Both the position numbers and the translations under genes were made by a program. From assembly GCA_963555705.1 (NCBI GenBank), contig OY743170.1, positions 27,590,862 through 27,654,861 on the forward strand: a DNA stretch of 64,000 nucleotides. Direction: 5' to 3'. This document shows, in pieces, positions 1 through 12,243 of the stretch (positions are counted from its first letter, which is position 1; each line of letters starts with the position of its first letter). Origin of the DNA: Ligustrum vulgare (Eukaryota; Streptophyta; Magnoliopsida; Lamiales; Oleaceae). The notes under the pieces are model-generated. The model was not told where the DNA came from and did not search any database. It saw nothing but the letters and a program-made list of their open reading frames with translations.

Positions 1-339
1 TATTGTATTTAATTGAAGCTTATTGATGAAAAATGTTGTGTTGAGGAGTTTGGGGATTGAATTTGAAATAGTGTGGTGATGTGGGAGTTTGAAGTAGAAT
101 TGGGTTTGCATGTTGAGTATTGGATTTTTATTTGAGTTGAGTTTTATGTTGAAAAATGGTTTTGATATCCCTCTACAGGTTGGTTAAGTCCAATTTATAG
201 AGGAGACTCTGCCAAAATTTTGTAAGAATTTTATAATAGATAAATGAATATTTTGATGTGTAAATGATTTAATTCCGCATATAATGTGAATGGAAGTTAA
301 CATGCCTAGGTTTTAGACTTTTGAACTTGGGGTGTTACA
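1..339 (+). mobile_element. 3' end of a Ty3/gypsy-type LTR, cut by the window edge
   Basis: This stretch closely matches the last part of the complete LTR at 36858-39603. They share the gttgaggagtttggggattg block, the phrase about cctctacaggttgg, and the end ttggggtgttaca. It therefore belongs to the same family as element D. The LTR ends in CA at 339, and the next base is already inside a hAT transposase, so the element inserted into that transposon. The rest of the element, or of a solo LTR, lies left of the window, so its target duplication cannot be tested. Confidence 0.8.
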
Positions 340-340
340 A

Positions 341-2316
341 GATCTTTCGTAATGGCGGAAACAATCGGATATTTTCGTTCATTTGTTCGCCAATAATGAA
401 GTAAATCAAATTCTAAAGATTTAGTAGACTCCACATTTCTAAGTAGTTCTTGTCCAAAATAAATTTTCAAATCTTCAGGTATTTGAAGTAAACCTAATTC
501 GTTGGTACTAGAAGACATACTGTAAGAAGAAGTTCCTTGTGCTTGACACATTTCTTCCATTAAATTGTATAATTCTACTTCATCGCCTCCAAGTGTAGTG
601 TCATGTGATGGTGCAGATTGTGTATGACTATTAATAGTTCCTAATCTTGCAACATATACAGTATACATAAACACTAACGTGCTTTCTAAATTATTATAAG
701 TGATAGGTTTATCCAAAATCAATGAGCTATTGATTTTTGAAACGGGAATTTTCGTACCCTTTAAATTGAAACGCGGGTCCATTGTGGATGTTAAGGGAAA
801 TAACATAGGTAAATCTTCCCAATATTTTCTAAATTTCATTTACATAGAAATTATCATTTCAGTAAAAAATGAGTCATATCTATATCTATAAAAAGTTCTT
901 GCAATAATATAAAGACGTTCAAGAACTCTTGAACTAGTTGGGTAATATACTCCAGATAATATGTTGGTTGAATCGTAAAAACTTCTCAAAAAAAATTTCA
1001 CTTTAAAAGCAACTTCCCAATCTAATTCTATTAATAGAGGATCATCGTCTTTTTTAAGTGTTATACTGTTATAATATTCTATTATTATGTGTTCATAACC
1101 TTCGCATGATTTAAGTAACAAGTATGTAGAGTTCCACCTATGGCCTACGTCGGTGATAAATTTCTTAGAATTTAAATTGTATTGTGAACACATAGTTTCA
1201 AAATATTGTTTTCTACTTGGTGATATGGTTATGTACACTATAGCATCTCTAATTTTATCCATTTCATCTTTAATATGTTTCAAGCCATCTTGAACAATTA
1301 AATTTAAATTATGACATACACATCTAACATGGAATAAGAAATCACCAAAATCCGGATTAAGAATTCTACAAAATTTATCTACTACAGGCTTATTTATACT
1401 AGCATTATCGAAAGTAAATGATCGAATTTTGCGTTATGAGGAAATTCTAGAATTTTAAAAGCAATAATTTTTTATGCATAACCCAAAGTAGATCAATGTA
1501 GTGTGCAGTTGCAGCAATATAACCTTTTTTATTAATACCTTCCCAAAGATCAGAAGTAAAAGAAATAACACCACCATAGTTATTTAAATCGACTATTAAT
1601 TGTTTCTTAGTTTTAAGATAATATTGTATTGTATTGTATCAGAAGAACGTAGAGTGTTTCGAGTAATACCGACGTACTTGGGTTGGAGATAACGCTTGAT
1701 GTATGTAACAAAGTGTTCGTTGTCCACTATGCTAATTGGCAACTCCGCCCCGCAATGAATTGAACCATCCCAGTTCGATTCTCTGCTTCGGAATACATCC
1801 AATTTGAAAGTGTTGTAGATCCCGCTCCATAACCACTAGCAGCCGATGAACCAAATTGTAGTTAACTTTGATTCGGTTCAACTAACCCGTGCTTGGGCTG
1901 ACACTTGCGATAGTGACGGTTGAGGTGTGTAATACCAATCCCCTTTGCCCATGCCAATTGTTGTGCACAATATTTGTACACAGCTTTGTTTTCATCTTCC
2001 CCTTCAATTTTTTTCCAGTTGCGACCAATTTAAAGTGATCGCAACACTTTGAAGTTGGCTTCTTACCTTTTCTAACTTTTCTTTTTCCTCTTGCGTCGGG
2101 AATATCCGAATCATTTTGTAAGATTTGAACATCCGGTTCTTCTTCAACATCGTCTAAATCAATTCGTTGATTTATTGTCGGGAATTGGTACCTCGTTGAG
2201 ACCGGAAAATTGGTCGTCAAAATGAGCGTGAGATTGTGGTGTTGAGTCATCATACCCCCCAAATCCAGCGGACCATTGAACAATTCATTAACAAATCTTT
2301 GACTGCTGGGGTCCAT
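341..2316 (-). pseudogene. hAT transposase pseudogene (BED zinc finger, DUF4413-like and dimerisation regions)
   Basis: Reading from 2316 leftward, the protein starts MDPSSQRFVNELF. It then has a BED zinc-finger region (SKCCDHFKLV, then after a frameshift YKYCAQQLAWAKG and HLNRHYRKC). Next come LPISIVDNEHF and YLQPKYVGITRNTLR (1596-1802), then VISFTSDLWEGINKKGYIA and TAHYID (about 1500-1580), FTFDNASINKP (about 1400), DVGHRWNSTYLLLKS (1140s), TMDPRFNL (about 780) and the dimerisation motif FDLLHYWRTNERKYP (about 390). These are hallmarks of plant RICESLEEPER-type hAT transposases. At least three frameshifts (near 1970, 1620 and 1475), a small deletion near 1435 and an in-frame TAA at 842-840 break the frame. 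The last part of the dimerisation domain is cut off by the LTR. It is clearly non-functional. Confidence 0.85.
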
Positions 2317-2535
2317 TCTTTTGTATGTGATGTGGTGTAGAAAAATTGAGATATTGAAAATTAAATTGAAATATCAAATATGTAAGTTATGTAGTAGAGT
2401 AGAGGAAGAGAAGAGTGTAGTGTAAAATAAGAATTAGAGTAATTTAGAGAGTTGTAGTAGATGTATTAGAATTGTTGAAATAAAATTGTGTTAGTGTAGT
2501 ATTTATAGGGTAAGAATTAAGGGGAAAAAAACAAC

Positions 2536-2537
<2 letters not shown>

Positions 2538-2566
<29 letters not shown>
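2538..2566. repeat. (TA)n microsatellite
   Basis: An uninterrupted run of about 14 TA units lies in the leader of the hAT element, upstream of the transposase start. Confidence 0.9.
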
Positions 2567-2568
<2 letters not shown>

Positions 2569-2649
2569 GGCAGTTTTGTTTTTAATTTTTTTAATTTTTC
2601 CTTTTGCAAATGGTCAATTTTTTGATTTTTTTTTTTTTTTTTTCAACTA

Positions 2650-2856
2650 GCCGGCGAGCAGCTCGGCTCGTTGGCACGAGCTCGTGGCTTGTGCCAAGGA
2701 GCCGCTCGTTGAACCACGAGCCGAGCTCGTGGTTCAACGAGGTTGATTGGCTCGCCCACGAGCTCGTTCGTTTGACGAGCTGAGCCTCCCTCGGCTCGTG
2801 TTTTCGCAAGCCAAGCCAACGAGCCTACGAGTGGCTCGACCCATTTGCCACCTCTA
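2650..2856. repeat. hAT subterminal repeat block with a 17-bp perfect palindrome
   Basis: This GC-rich island sits in AT-rich surroundings and is built from many copies of gctcgt and its complement. The arms 2705-2721 and 2725-2741 are perfectly complementary over 17 bp with a three-base loop (cga). Clustered subterminal motifs are where hAT transposases bind (family knowledge). The outer end is ccatttgccacctcta at about 2856. Confidence 0.7.
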
Positions 2857-3168
2857 TTTAGACACACATATATAATTCTTTGGCAACTTTCTGGAGGAGA
2901 ATTAGTGTGCAGCTTTGGAGAGAAAAAAAAAAGAGCACCAGCCATGTGGTGGAAGGGGGACACAGCCGAGAGAGATAGACACGGAGAGAGGCTGCCGGAA
3001 GACAAATTGGGGAGATAAAGTTAGGTAGCTAGGGGCAAGAGATATACTTATACATTTGATTATTGTCCAATTTTACTTATTTTAAAGAAGTAAATAAATG
3101 AAAAAAATACAATTTTGGGATATAAATTTTGTCAATTAGAGTAAAATTTATTAAAGATTCAATTTTAT
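2857..3168. other. Non-coding, nothing recognised
   Basis: AT-rich sequence with a purine-rich patch near 2920-2990. No open frame, RNA gene or repeat is recognised. Confidence 0.6.
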
Positions 3169-4655
3169 TTGTTTAACTCTAAATTTACTTTAATTGCTAA
3201 AAATTTCATTTATTTGATTGCAGGTATATTCTGGACAAGTTCAACCCAAAAATCCATAATTTTATGGACCGAAAAAAGCCACTCCAACCCATATGCATTC
3301 AAGAGCCCAAAAACTCATCTTCTAGCCCAACCTAGCTCCCCACCCTACAAAAAGAAAAAAAAACGTACAGCAGCGGACTCTCTGTCTGACTCTCCTCTTA
3401 CAGCCGTCTCACTCTATACCATCCTCTGTCTTCTCTCCAATCTCACCGTCCAACAGCCCCAAAACCATCCTGTCTTCAGCATCTCTCGGCAACCACTTCG
3501 TCACCTTCAACCTTCTCGACAACCAGCTGTTCTCTCTATCGGCCTTCTCCTCACACACACAACCAACCACTCTCTGCCTCATCTCTCTTTCCTGGGCTCT
3601 GCACTTCAGCCGCAACCTGCCCCCTCTCTCACACAGCTCTCTCACTGTCACCTTCCACAACCAGCCGACAGTCACCAGCTATCATAACCGTCGAAGCTCC
3701 ATCTCACAGCAGCCTCGCCATCGCCCCATCTCCTTCATCAACCTCTCTGCCAGCCGCCACCTCTCTACCCTCAGCCTCCTCTTCAATAGCCGCAACACAC
3801 CAGCAACTCACTCACGCCAGCAGACACGCATCACTGGAGCATCAGTTTCCACTTCGACCCAGTAGCAGTCCAGCACTCGGCCAGCAGCAGCCTCGGTTTT
3901 GGGTGCTTTGTTCCTTTTTTGTTGTTATCTTGCTTAGAATCTTTTTTCATTATTATTGTTTCATTTGTTAGTTTATATAAATTCAGATTCTTGACATTAG
4001 TTTAGTTGAGTTATAATGTTGGTTATAGAATTTTCAGATTATTGGAATTGGTTTAGTTTTTAGATATTTTTAGTTATTGAATTTTTATTTTCAAATTTGA
4101 ATTTCGTTTTCTAGTAATGATAATTGTTTGGTTGAATTGTAATTCGATTAATTTAATTATGTCCGGCTAAGTTATTTTTTAGGGGAGTTATTCTTAGCTT
4201 CAATGGGTGAATGTTAATTTTCTATAGATGAATTCTTGTGATTGATGATAATTAAAGAGTGTTTTAAGTTTTCAAGTTATTTTATTTCGATTGATGTCGT
4301 TGATGTGGTATGTATTAAATATGCACACAACATGCTCGACTAAATGCCGTAAAATAAATTGACTAATTTTCGTACGAATATGTTTAAATCTTATCGATCT
4401 CAAGAAATTCACACTAATCTTACTTGCAAAACCCAATTGATAGCGAAAGGATAACTCCGCTCGAATTCCCTTTCATTGCAATTTAATTATATTCTCTCTT
4501 TATTCATTTAAACAGAATTGAAATCATAGTTTAAGTTTCGAATTTAGCAAATATTATGATGCCAATAAAATCCCTAGGAAGAATGACCCTGGATTATTGC
4601 TAGGCTATAACTTGACCCCTCTATACTTGGAGGGTAGATTTAACATCGAGTCAAG
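3169..4655 (+). repeat. LTR-like non-coding sequence, possible retrotransposon LTR and leader
   Basis: The first half (about 3300-3900) is C- and T-rich, like the transcribed leaders of plant LTR elements. The second half is T-rich and ends at about 4655 with cgagtcaagttttt, preceded by a ccctggattattgctagg phrase. That ending resembles the LTR/primer-site border of Athila-like or large non-autonomous elements, where tggcgccgttgccgg would normally follow. Here that primer site is absent. The open frame at 3169-3687 is a low-complexity Ser/Pro/Leu/His string and is not treated as a gene. The family assignment is by recollection and is weak. Confidence 0.35.
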
Positions 4656-4985
4656 TTTTTGAACATTACTATAGAGGTGGACAGCTGAGACTTCCATTGG
4701 GGAGAATTAAAGCAGACTGCTGGGAATAAAATCTAGTGGGACGGTGGCCTTGAGTTAGGGTAGAGGAATTGAGATTAATTGGTGAGAATAATAGAGTGAT
4801 GGCTGGTGCAAATAGGAGAGGCCAAATATAATATATACATATACATATACGCAAGAATTGTAGTGCTGCTTGTTGGGAAAAAAAGGCAGACTGCCTTAAA
4901 TTTGAAGTGCACGGTTGGACACTTCCATTGGTGAGAAAGAAAAAGGCTGGTGCAACAATAAAGGTAGAAGCCGACTGCTTAGTTA
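4656..4985 (+). other. Flank of the copia insertion; short internal duplications
   Basis: The phrases cttccattgg(g/t)gag and gc(a/c)gactgct occur twice (near 4690-4725 and 4880-4980). This sequence continues, after the copia insertion, at 12244. It contains no gene. Confidence 0.4.
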
Positions 4986-6427
4986 TGTTGGGAAAAAAAA
5001 ATTAGAAACGAACAACGGGATATCTAATCACAAAAATTAATTTCATGTGATTTGGATCATCCCATATTAGGAATTCGCTGTTTTATGTATTTGACTAGAT
5101 CAAATAATTTTGAACAGATAACAGTTTAGTAATCGTTACCCTTGTAGCGTGATTTGACAAATATCTGTGTTGTTCTTGATTCCACCAATCTCCAAACCTT
5201 CAAGTTTTCCTTGGTGTTCTCCAACAGAGGCTATGCAAGTGTGGTCACTTTTCTCTGGGATTTGGTTACACTAGGGTTAGGGTTTTAATCAAGAGAAGAA
5301 AACACATACTTCACACTTTAGTGTGTGTCCCGCCCACATGTGTATTAGGTTAAGAAAAATAGTCTTAGAAGACTATTTATAACTTCTGTACCCTCTAAAA
5401 CCCTACCAACCCTAATACTATAACCCAGGTCCATTTCTGCACGGCCCAATACAAGTTATAAGCCTGTATATGTCTGTTATATTAAAGCCACCAAGGGAAC
5501 CTGATCGGGCCCAATTAAACTAAGCTCCAATAAATTAATTCTGATCCAGCCAACTCTTGACCAATCAGAATAATTTATTAATCATGTTCTATTCCACTAA
5601 AAGAACGAGATTGCACTCTTAGTAAAATTGTAATTACTGAAGCAATAACCAATAATTATATCCTCTGACTTATCGCTCTTACATGTTACCCCCGTCGATC
5701 AACTGGAATATTCGAAGTAAGGTTAAATGACCAAAATAACCTTATCTGAATATTCATAAATTCTCGACTCCCATCTTCTATATTACAGTTCTATGTGATC
5801 ACATCACATCATAGAATTCAACAATCACTGTCAAATTACTGAGCTCATATTTAACTGTCCACTAGAAGAACCAGTGAGATCATGATCATACCTAATGGTG
5901 ACGGATTCCATAATACGAATATATGTTCCTCGTTATTTTACTTTAATTCCCAAAGTACCGAGATATTGACCAACAATTTGATCTCACCCATTGATACCTC
6001 AAAGAACTTCAAGTTAGTAATCGAAGTTCATTATCCGATTAGGATTAAGGTTCCATGTATGATAGTCAAGTGAAATTAAATTTGCACGGTCAATGTCACA
6101 AATTAATTTCACGTGGTCCCGTTCAATACATATCAAATGTACTCTCAATTTCATTTTCGAAATCAAAGATAGATTTTAATGAAATCGAGACGATCAAAAA
6201 TAAATTATCCATATTTATTTTACTGATCGTGAACAATAATTTTTAGATCGAATTACAAATTGAATCTTTCTGTGTTTAACAACTTAAACACTCAATTAGT
6301 AATATCGAATCGATCTATGGATTAATGCAAGTTCAAAATAATATAATCAAATATTTAAAATAATATTTTATTCCAAAAATGTCACGAGTACAAATAAATT
6401 AACTCGACGGGCATACACTATCCAACA
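4986..6427 (-). repeat. 3' LTR of the minus-strand copia element
   Basis: Bounded by tgttgggaaaa on the left and ctatccaaca on the right in plus orientation, and matching 10841-12243 almost throughout. The small frames inside it (5882-6246) are LTR sequence, because the same sequence recurs in the other LTR. Confidence 0.92.
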
Positions 6428-8913
6428 ATTCTCCCACTTGCCCTAGAGTAAAGGAGACATGTTAAGTACACCCATATTTTCAATATGACCCTCAAAACTT
6501 TTAGCTGGTAAGCTTTTGGTAAAAGGTCTGCAAGATTTTCTGCTGATGCTATCTTGCACACTGTCACATCTCCTCGTTGAACGATTTCTCTAACCAAGTG
6601 GTATTTACGCTCAATGTGTTTTCCACGCTGATGGCTGCGGGGCTCTTTTGCATTCGCCACTGCTCCACTGTTATCACAGTATAGAGTAATGGCCTGAGAT
6701 GCAGATGGAACCACCTCAAGGTCCAGTAAAAATTTCTTCAACCATACTGCCTCTTTGGCTGCTTCACAAGCTGCCACATATTCTGCCTCCATGGTGGAAT
6801 CAGCAATGCATGATTGCTTGATACTCCTCCAAACAACGGCACCACCACCCAGTGTGAACACTGATCCAGATGTGGATTTTCGGGAGTCCTTATCAGCTTG
6901 AAAATCAGAATCAGTGTAACCCGTTGGCACCAAATCTGGAGCTGAATAAACCAGCATATAATCTCGAGTTCTGCGAAGATACTTGAGTATATGCTTCACA
7001 GCGGTCCAATGCTCTGGTCCAGGATTTGACTGATATCTACTGACAATCCCAACAGCATAACAAATATCTGGGCGAGTACATAGCATAGCATACATGAGAC
7101 TTCCTATAGCCGAAGCATAAGGAACCTGTTTCATGTGTTCCACTTCACTAGGAGTTTTAGGACAATGCTCCCGTGACAAGTGAATTCCATGTCTGAAAGG
7201 CGTTTGACCTTTCTTGGAATTTTGCATAGCGAACCTCACCACAATCTTGTCTATATATGAAGCTTGAGATAGCGCAATTCTCCTGTTCTTCCTATCCCGA
7301 AGGATCTGGATTCCTAGAACATAATTGGCTTCTCCCGAGTCCTTCATATCAAACTGTTGCGCCAACCAGTTTTTAACTGATGTTAATGCTCCTACATCAT
7401 TCCCAATGAGTAGGATGTCATCTACATACAGTATGAGAAAAATTACCTTGTTGTCTTTAATTTTCTTATAAACACAAGGCTCATCAAGATTCTGATCAAA
7501 ACCATAACCTTTTACAGCTTGATCAAATCTGATATTCCAGGACCTAAACGCCTGCTTAAGTCCATATATAGACCTACGCAGTTTGCATACTTTATGCTCT
7601 CGACCCTTTTGGATATAACCGTCTGGTTGCATCATATAGATGCTTTCGTCAAGATTTCCATTAAGGAATGCTGTCTTGACGTCCATTTGCCACACCTCAT
7701 AATCAAGATGAGCTGCAATGGATAAGTGGATCCGAATAGACTTAAGCATGGCCACAGGTGAGAAGGTTTCCATCAAACAAGTGAAATAAACAGAATAACC
7801 ATGTTTAAAAAGTAATGCAACCGAAATCAAATTTCAGGTAATATCCGGGACATAATAGCAATTATTCAAAACCAAATGTTTATTATTAAAATAAAGATAA
7901 ACTACTCCAACAGCTCTCGCAGAAACCACTGCTCCTATGCCAACCCTTAAAGTATGCTCCCCTTCACTGAGTTGCTTGGTTACTTGGAACCCCTGCAATG
8001 AATTGCAAACATGATTAGTGGCTCCAGAATCTACTATCCAAGTATATGTAGAATCAACCACTAAACAAGACTCAATATAAGATAACTCACCATTACCTTG
8101 CTTTTTGGAAGCTAGGTATCCCTGGCAGTTCCTCTTCCAGTGATCTTTCTGTCCACAATGAAAGCATTTCCCCTTTGGCTTGCCTTCTGTCTTTGCTTTC
8201 TTAACCTGCTGCTGTGGTCCCTTCTTGTTAGACTTCTTCCTCTTGTTGCCTCCTTTTCCTTTCAGCTTAGAAGAGGATGGTCCAGCAGAAGCAACAGCCA
8301 GCACATCATTGGCCCTGGTCTTAAGAACAGTCTCAGCATTCTGAAGCTCCTGCATCAACTCGGTCAGTGACATATCCAGCTTGTTCATGTTATAGCTAAC
8401 CTTGAACTGAGAGAACATCTCCGGGAGAGTCTCCAAAGCCATGTCAACCTGCGTCTCCGAATTGATTTCAGCCCCCAAAACCTCCGCCACGTTAAAAATA
8501 CCAATCAATGCAAGCATATGATCTTTAATGGGTGTACCAGGTTTCATGCGCATGTTCATAATGGACCTAATAGCAGCCTGACGGGCTTGACGACCTTGAT
8601 GTTCGAACATTTGTTGAAGGCTCTCCATAACCAGAGCAGCAGTTTCCATATTCTGATGTTTCTGCTGCAACACATTTGAGATAGAACCCAAAATGTAGCA
8701 GCGGGCCATCTCATCAAAATGGATCCACTTCTCATATGCGGCCTTCTGTTCGGGTGTGGAAGTCCGAGTAGGTGCATTGGGACGGGGTTCAGTTAGCACA
8801 AATTTATGTTTCTCGGCGGTGAGAACAATCATCAAATTACATTTCCAATCAATGAAATTTTCTCCAACCAGTTGATTTTTAGTTAAGATAATAGACAGTG
8901 AATTTCCAGACAT
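6418..8913 (-). pseudogene. Copia Gag-protease-RT-RNase H polyprotein, integrase deleted, one stop
   Basis: The start chosen is MSGNSLSIILTKNQLVGENF at 8913, matching typical copia Gag starts; upstream in-frame sequence is leader. In order it has a UBN2-like Gag, the zinc knuckle CFHCGQKDHWKRNC (about 8125-8170) and the protease motif WIVDSGATNHVCNS (about 8005-8045). Then NCYYVPDIT meets a TGA at 7836-7834, followed in the same frame by NLISVALLFKHGYSVYFT. Directly after that comes ETFSPVAMLKSIR, which normally lies well inside reverse transcriptase. RT then shows [12 protein letters not shown] and LYVDDILLIGND, and RNase H shows STMEAEYVAACEA and YCDNSGAVA. Integrase and the RT N-terminus are absent. 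The 2,496-nt span is one frame with a single nonsense codon, probably CGA to TGA. The end runs a few bases into the LTR. Confidence 0.88.
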
Positions 8914-10827
8914 TTTCTGAAATAAAATAAAATAAATAAAATGAGCTATGCATTCAATGATTTCATATATGATGCATGAATACAAGATTATGCACAAGTA
9001 GACCCAAAACTACTATAATATGATGACAACCTAAAACCCCCAAAATCTTAAACACATTTCTCTATAGGAGAAATAAATGAGATTTATGGCTAGGCTGAGA
9101 CCCTTCCACTAAAATTAATATATCTAGCATCTCATGCAATACTAATTCTATTGTCGTTAAAATTTGGCCATCATTGACATCGTTTGGATATTCTATAGGA
9201 AGTCCCCACGATGTCTTTGATTTAAGTGTTCAACCCTTATATTGATGATTTTTCAAGTACCAAATTAATTACGTTACCTATAGGGTAATCATGATTAATT
9301 CAAACTTAAATATATCATCACCTAACTGGGCCCAAACTAGTAACCAAAATAGTGCAGCCCTCCTATAGGGAGACTAAATAAATTAGCACGAGGCATGCAC
9401 AAATTTTTACTAATGGGCTAACAAGGGAGGCCGTGGGTTCAAGAATTTGCACCCTCACTCACTTAATATTTTAAACTATTGGGTTTTCATTTAATAATTA
9501 AATAATCAATTTTAACTTTTAAAATCAATTTAATAATTATCAAAATTATTTTCTAATCTAACATTTAGAAAAGAAAATAAAATATAAAACCATGCATGAC
9601 AGTATAGTTCCTAGAGCGGTGTTAATGCGATCTACATGACATGTTATCAAATGACATTCATCCACAATTCAATTAAAGCAATAAATAAATGCAATAATAA
9701 AATAAACTAGAACATGATTTATGGCCAAAACCTAGACACAAAATTACAAATTAATTAAAGATTACATTGAGCCACAACCCGGCCCAATTCTTCAATTTCC
9801 ATTTGCATGCGTCCAGCCCATTACTCGAACTCTTCAAATAATAATAATCGTGCCCAACTTCAAAATGGTCCAATCTGCAATTTTTAATTCAGTCCATCCG
9901 GCCCAAGAAGAAGTCAGGGCCCAAATGAAAGTTACAGCCACTCTTCTTGCATGCTGTGTAACCTACCAACGGAGAACTCAAAATTTCAGCCGCGGCAATT
10001 TCAGCCCCGGCAATTTCAGCCCCTGCCTTCTGAGATGCCATCGCCGGAAAATGCTTGGAATCATGCCAAGACAGTACCAGCCTCCGGGTGCCGCCACCGC
10101 CGCCAACAAGGTGTAATATACCAGCAATGGCAACAGAGGCAGCACCACGGTTGGTGCTGCCGATCTTCCGCAGCGCTGCAGAGGCAGCAGCGACCACAGG
10201 TACCGCTCCCGCCGCAAGATCGTGACGCCAAGGACACCGCATTCAACCACCCGTCGCTTCGGCATGACTCAGGTGCTGCGGATCGTTTGCAGCGACATAT
10301 GTGGGTTCCACTACCGTCGCGATGGAGCCAAGATAGCAACACCAAAAGCGCCGCCATTGACTGCCGAGCACATTGGTAGCACCCACGAGTCCCGCCGACT
10401 GCTTGCATGTCGTTCATGGTGGATTTCCAGAAATTGCAAGCCAAGTCCTTGAAGTGTTGAGGAAGATGAAGTCAAGCCCTTTATTTCAAAATTGCCTTGG
10501 AGTCCTCCATGTTTCAGCAGTGACAGATTCGGTCCTTGGATTTTGATTACAACAAAAAAGAATAATTGCAAAACTAATTCTAATTCTATTATACAATAAA
10601 TCAAAATCAAAAGGGAAACATGGAGTCGTAATCCACCCCTTTTGTTACAAGACTCGATAAAACAAATACATAATTCACAACAAACAATCTAAGGCCATAA
10701 ATCAGTTCATTAAAATATCATTCAACCAATAACAAATCAAATCACATAAAACCTACACCGCTCCACTAACACATGCATAACAAAATTATTTAACCCTAAA
10801 TACATAAAACAGTATCAAAAACCTGAC
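8914..10827 (-). other. Copia leader (5' untranslated region) with a GC-rich patch
   Basis: About 1.9 kb separates the primer site from the Gag start. Most is AT-rich, but about 9950-10450 is strikingly GC-rich, with a short tandem cggcaatttcagcc repeat at 9990-10025. Open frames occur there on both strands, as expected for GC-rich non-coding DNA, and none resembles a known protein. Short ccctatagg-like phrases recur near 9060, 9190, 9280 and 9365. Confidence 0.6.
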
Positions 10828-10839
10828 GCTCTGATACCA
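10828..10839 (-). other. Primer binding site (initiator Met-tRNA)
   Basis: On the minus strand the sequence next to the 5' LTR reads TGGTATCAGAGC, the standard plant initiator-Met tRNA primer site, one base from the LTR end. It fixes the orientation and the LTR border. Confidence 0.92.
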
Positions 10840-10840
10840 T

Positions 10841-12243
10841 TGTTGGGAAAAAAAAAATTAGAAACGAACAACGGGATATCTAATCACAAAAATTAATTTC
10901 ATGTGATTTGGATCATCCCATAGTAGGAATTCGCTGTTTTATGTATTTGACTAGATCAAATAATTTTGAACAGATAATAGTTTAGTAATCGTTACCCTTG
11001 TAGCGTGATTTGACAATTATTTGTGTTGTTCTTGATTCCACCAATCTCCAAACCTTCAAGTTTTTCTTGGTGTTCTCCAACAAAGGCTATGCAAGTGTGT
11101 GGTCACTTTTCTCTGGGATTTGGTTACACTAGGGTTAGGGTTTTAATCAAGAGAAGAAAACACACACTTCATACTTTAGTGTGTGTCCCGCCCACATGTG
11201 TATTAGGTTAAGAAAAATAGTCTTAGAAAACTATTTATAACTTCTTTACCCTCTAAAACCCTACCAACCCTAATACTATATCCCAGGCCCATTTCTGCAC
11301 GACCCAATACAAGTTATAAGCCTGTATATGCCTGTTATATTGAAGCCACCAAGGGAACCTGATCGGACCCAATTAAACTAAGCTCCAATAAATTAATTCT
11401 GATCCAGCCAACTCTTGACCAATCACAATAATTTATTAATCATGTTCTATTCCACTAAAAGAACGAGATTGCACTCTTAGTAAAATTGTAATTACTGAAG
11501 CAATAACCAATAATTATATCCTCTGATTTACCGCTCTTACATGTTATCTGAATACCCTTATCTGAATATTCATAAATTCTCGACTCCCATCTTCTATCTG
11601 ACAGTTCTATGTGATCACATCACATCATAGAATTCAACAATCACTGTCGAATTACTGAGCTCAGATTTAACTGTCCACTAGAAGAACCAGTGAGATCATG
11701 ATCATACCTAATGGTGACGGATTCCATAATACGAATATATGTTCCTCGTTATTTTACTTTAATTCCCAAAGTACCGAGATATTGACCAACAATTTGATCT
11801 CACCCATTGATACCTCAAAGAACTTCAAGTTAGTAATCGAAGTTCATTATCCGATTACGATTAAGGTTCCATGTACGAGTTATCAAGTGAAATTAAATTT
11901 GCACGGTCAATGTCACAAATTAATTTCACGTGGTCCCGTTCAATACATATCAAATGTACTCTCAATTTCATTTTCTAAATCAAAGATAGATTTTAATGAA
12001 ATCTAGACGATCAAAAATAAATTATCCATATTTATTTTACTGATCGTGAACAATAATTTTTAGATCGAATTACAAATTGAATATTTCTGTGTTTAACAAC
12101 TTAAACACTCAATTAGTAATATCGAATCGATCTATGGATTAATGCAAGCTCAAAATAATATAATCAAATATTTAAAATAATATTTTATTCAAAAATGTCA
12201 CGAGTACAAATAAATTAACTCGACGGGCATACACTATCCAACA
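10841..12243 (-). repeat. 5' LTR of the minus-strand copia element
   Basis: Matches 4986-6427 and ends in ccaaca at 12243. It lacks roughly 40 bp present in the left copy after tcttacatgtta. A TATA-like ctatttataacttc (about 11230) recurs in both LTRs. Confidence 0.92.

Larger units (their letters stand above)
340..2856 (-). mobile_element. Degenerate hAT transposon, 5' part, interrupted by an LTR
   Basis: This is a minus-strand hAT-superfamily DNA transposon. It holds a broken transposase (341-2316), an AT-rich leader, and a GC-rich subterminal zone (about 2650-2840) full of short gctcgt/acgagc repeats. Read on the minus strand, the outer end begins tagaggtggcaaatgggtcg, which resembles terminal inverted repeats of plant hAT elements (recalled, not searched). 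The opposite terminus and the transposase C-terminus are missing because an LTR joins at 339/340. The 8-bp target duplication cannot be checked. Confidence 0.7.
4986..12243 (-). mobile_element. Ty1/copia retrotransposon, integrase-deleted
   Basis: A minus-strand copia element has two direct LTRs (4986-6427 and 10841-12243), a Met-tRNA primer site beside the right LTR, a long leader, and one Gag-protease-RT-RNase H frame. A polypurine tract (minus strand AGTGGGAGAAT) lies against the left LTR. Flanks are agtta on the left (4981-4985) and agata on the right (12244-12248), a plausible 5-bp target duplication with one change. The internal region lacks the whole integrase. The LTRs are highly similar except for a deletion of about 40 bp in the right copy near 11545, so insertion was fairly recent. 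Confidence 0.9.

Noticed and set aside
3169..3687. 172-codon plus-strand frame
   Set aside because: Low-complexity Ser/Pro/Leu/His composition from a CT-rich leader, no domain, and an LTR-like context.
5882..6246. Two small plus-strand frames, repeated at 11698-12006
   Set aside because: They lie inside the two LTRs, so the duplication reflects the LTRs and not a conserved gene.
9889..10610. Several overlapping frames on both strands (88-142 codons)
   Set aside because: A by-product of GC-rich non-coding leader sequence inside the copia element; no frame has recognisable motifs.
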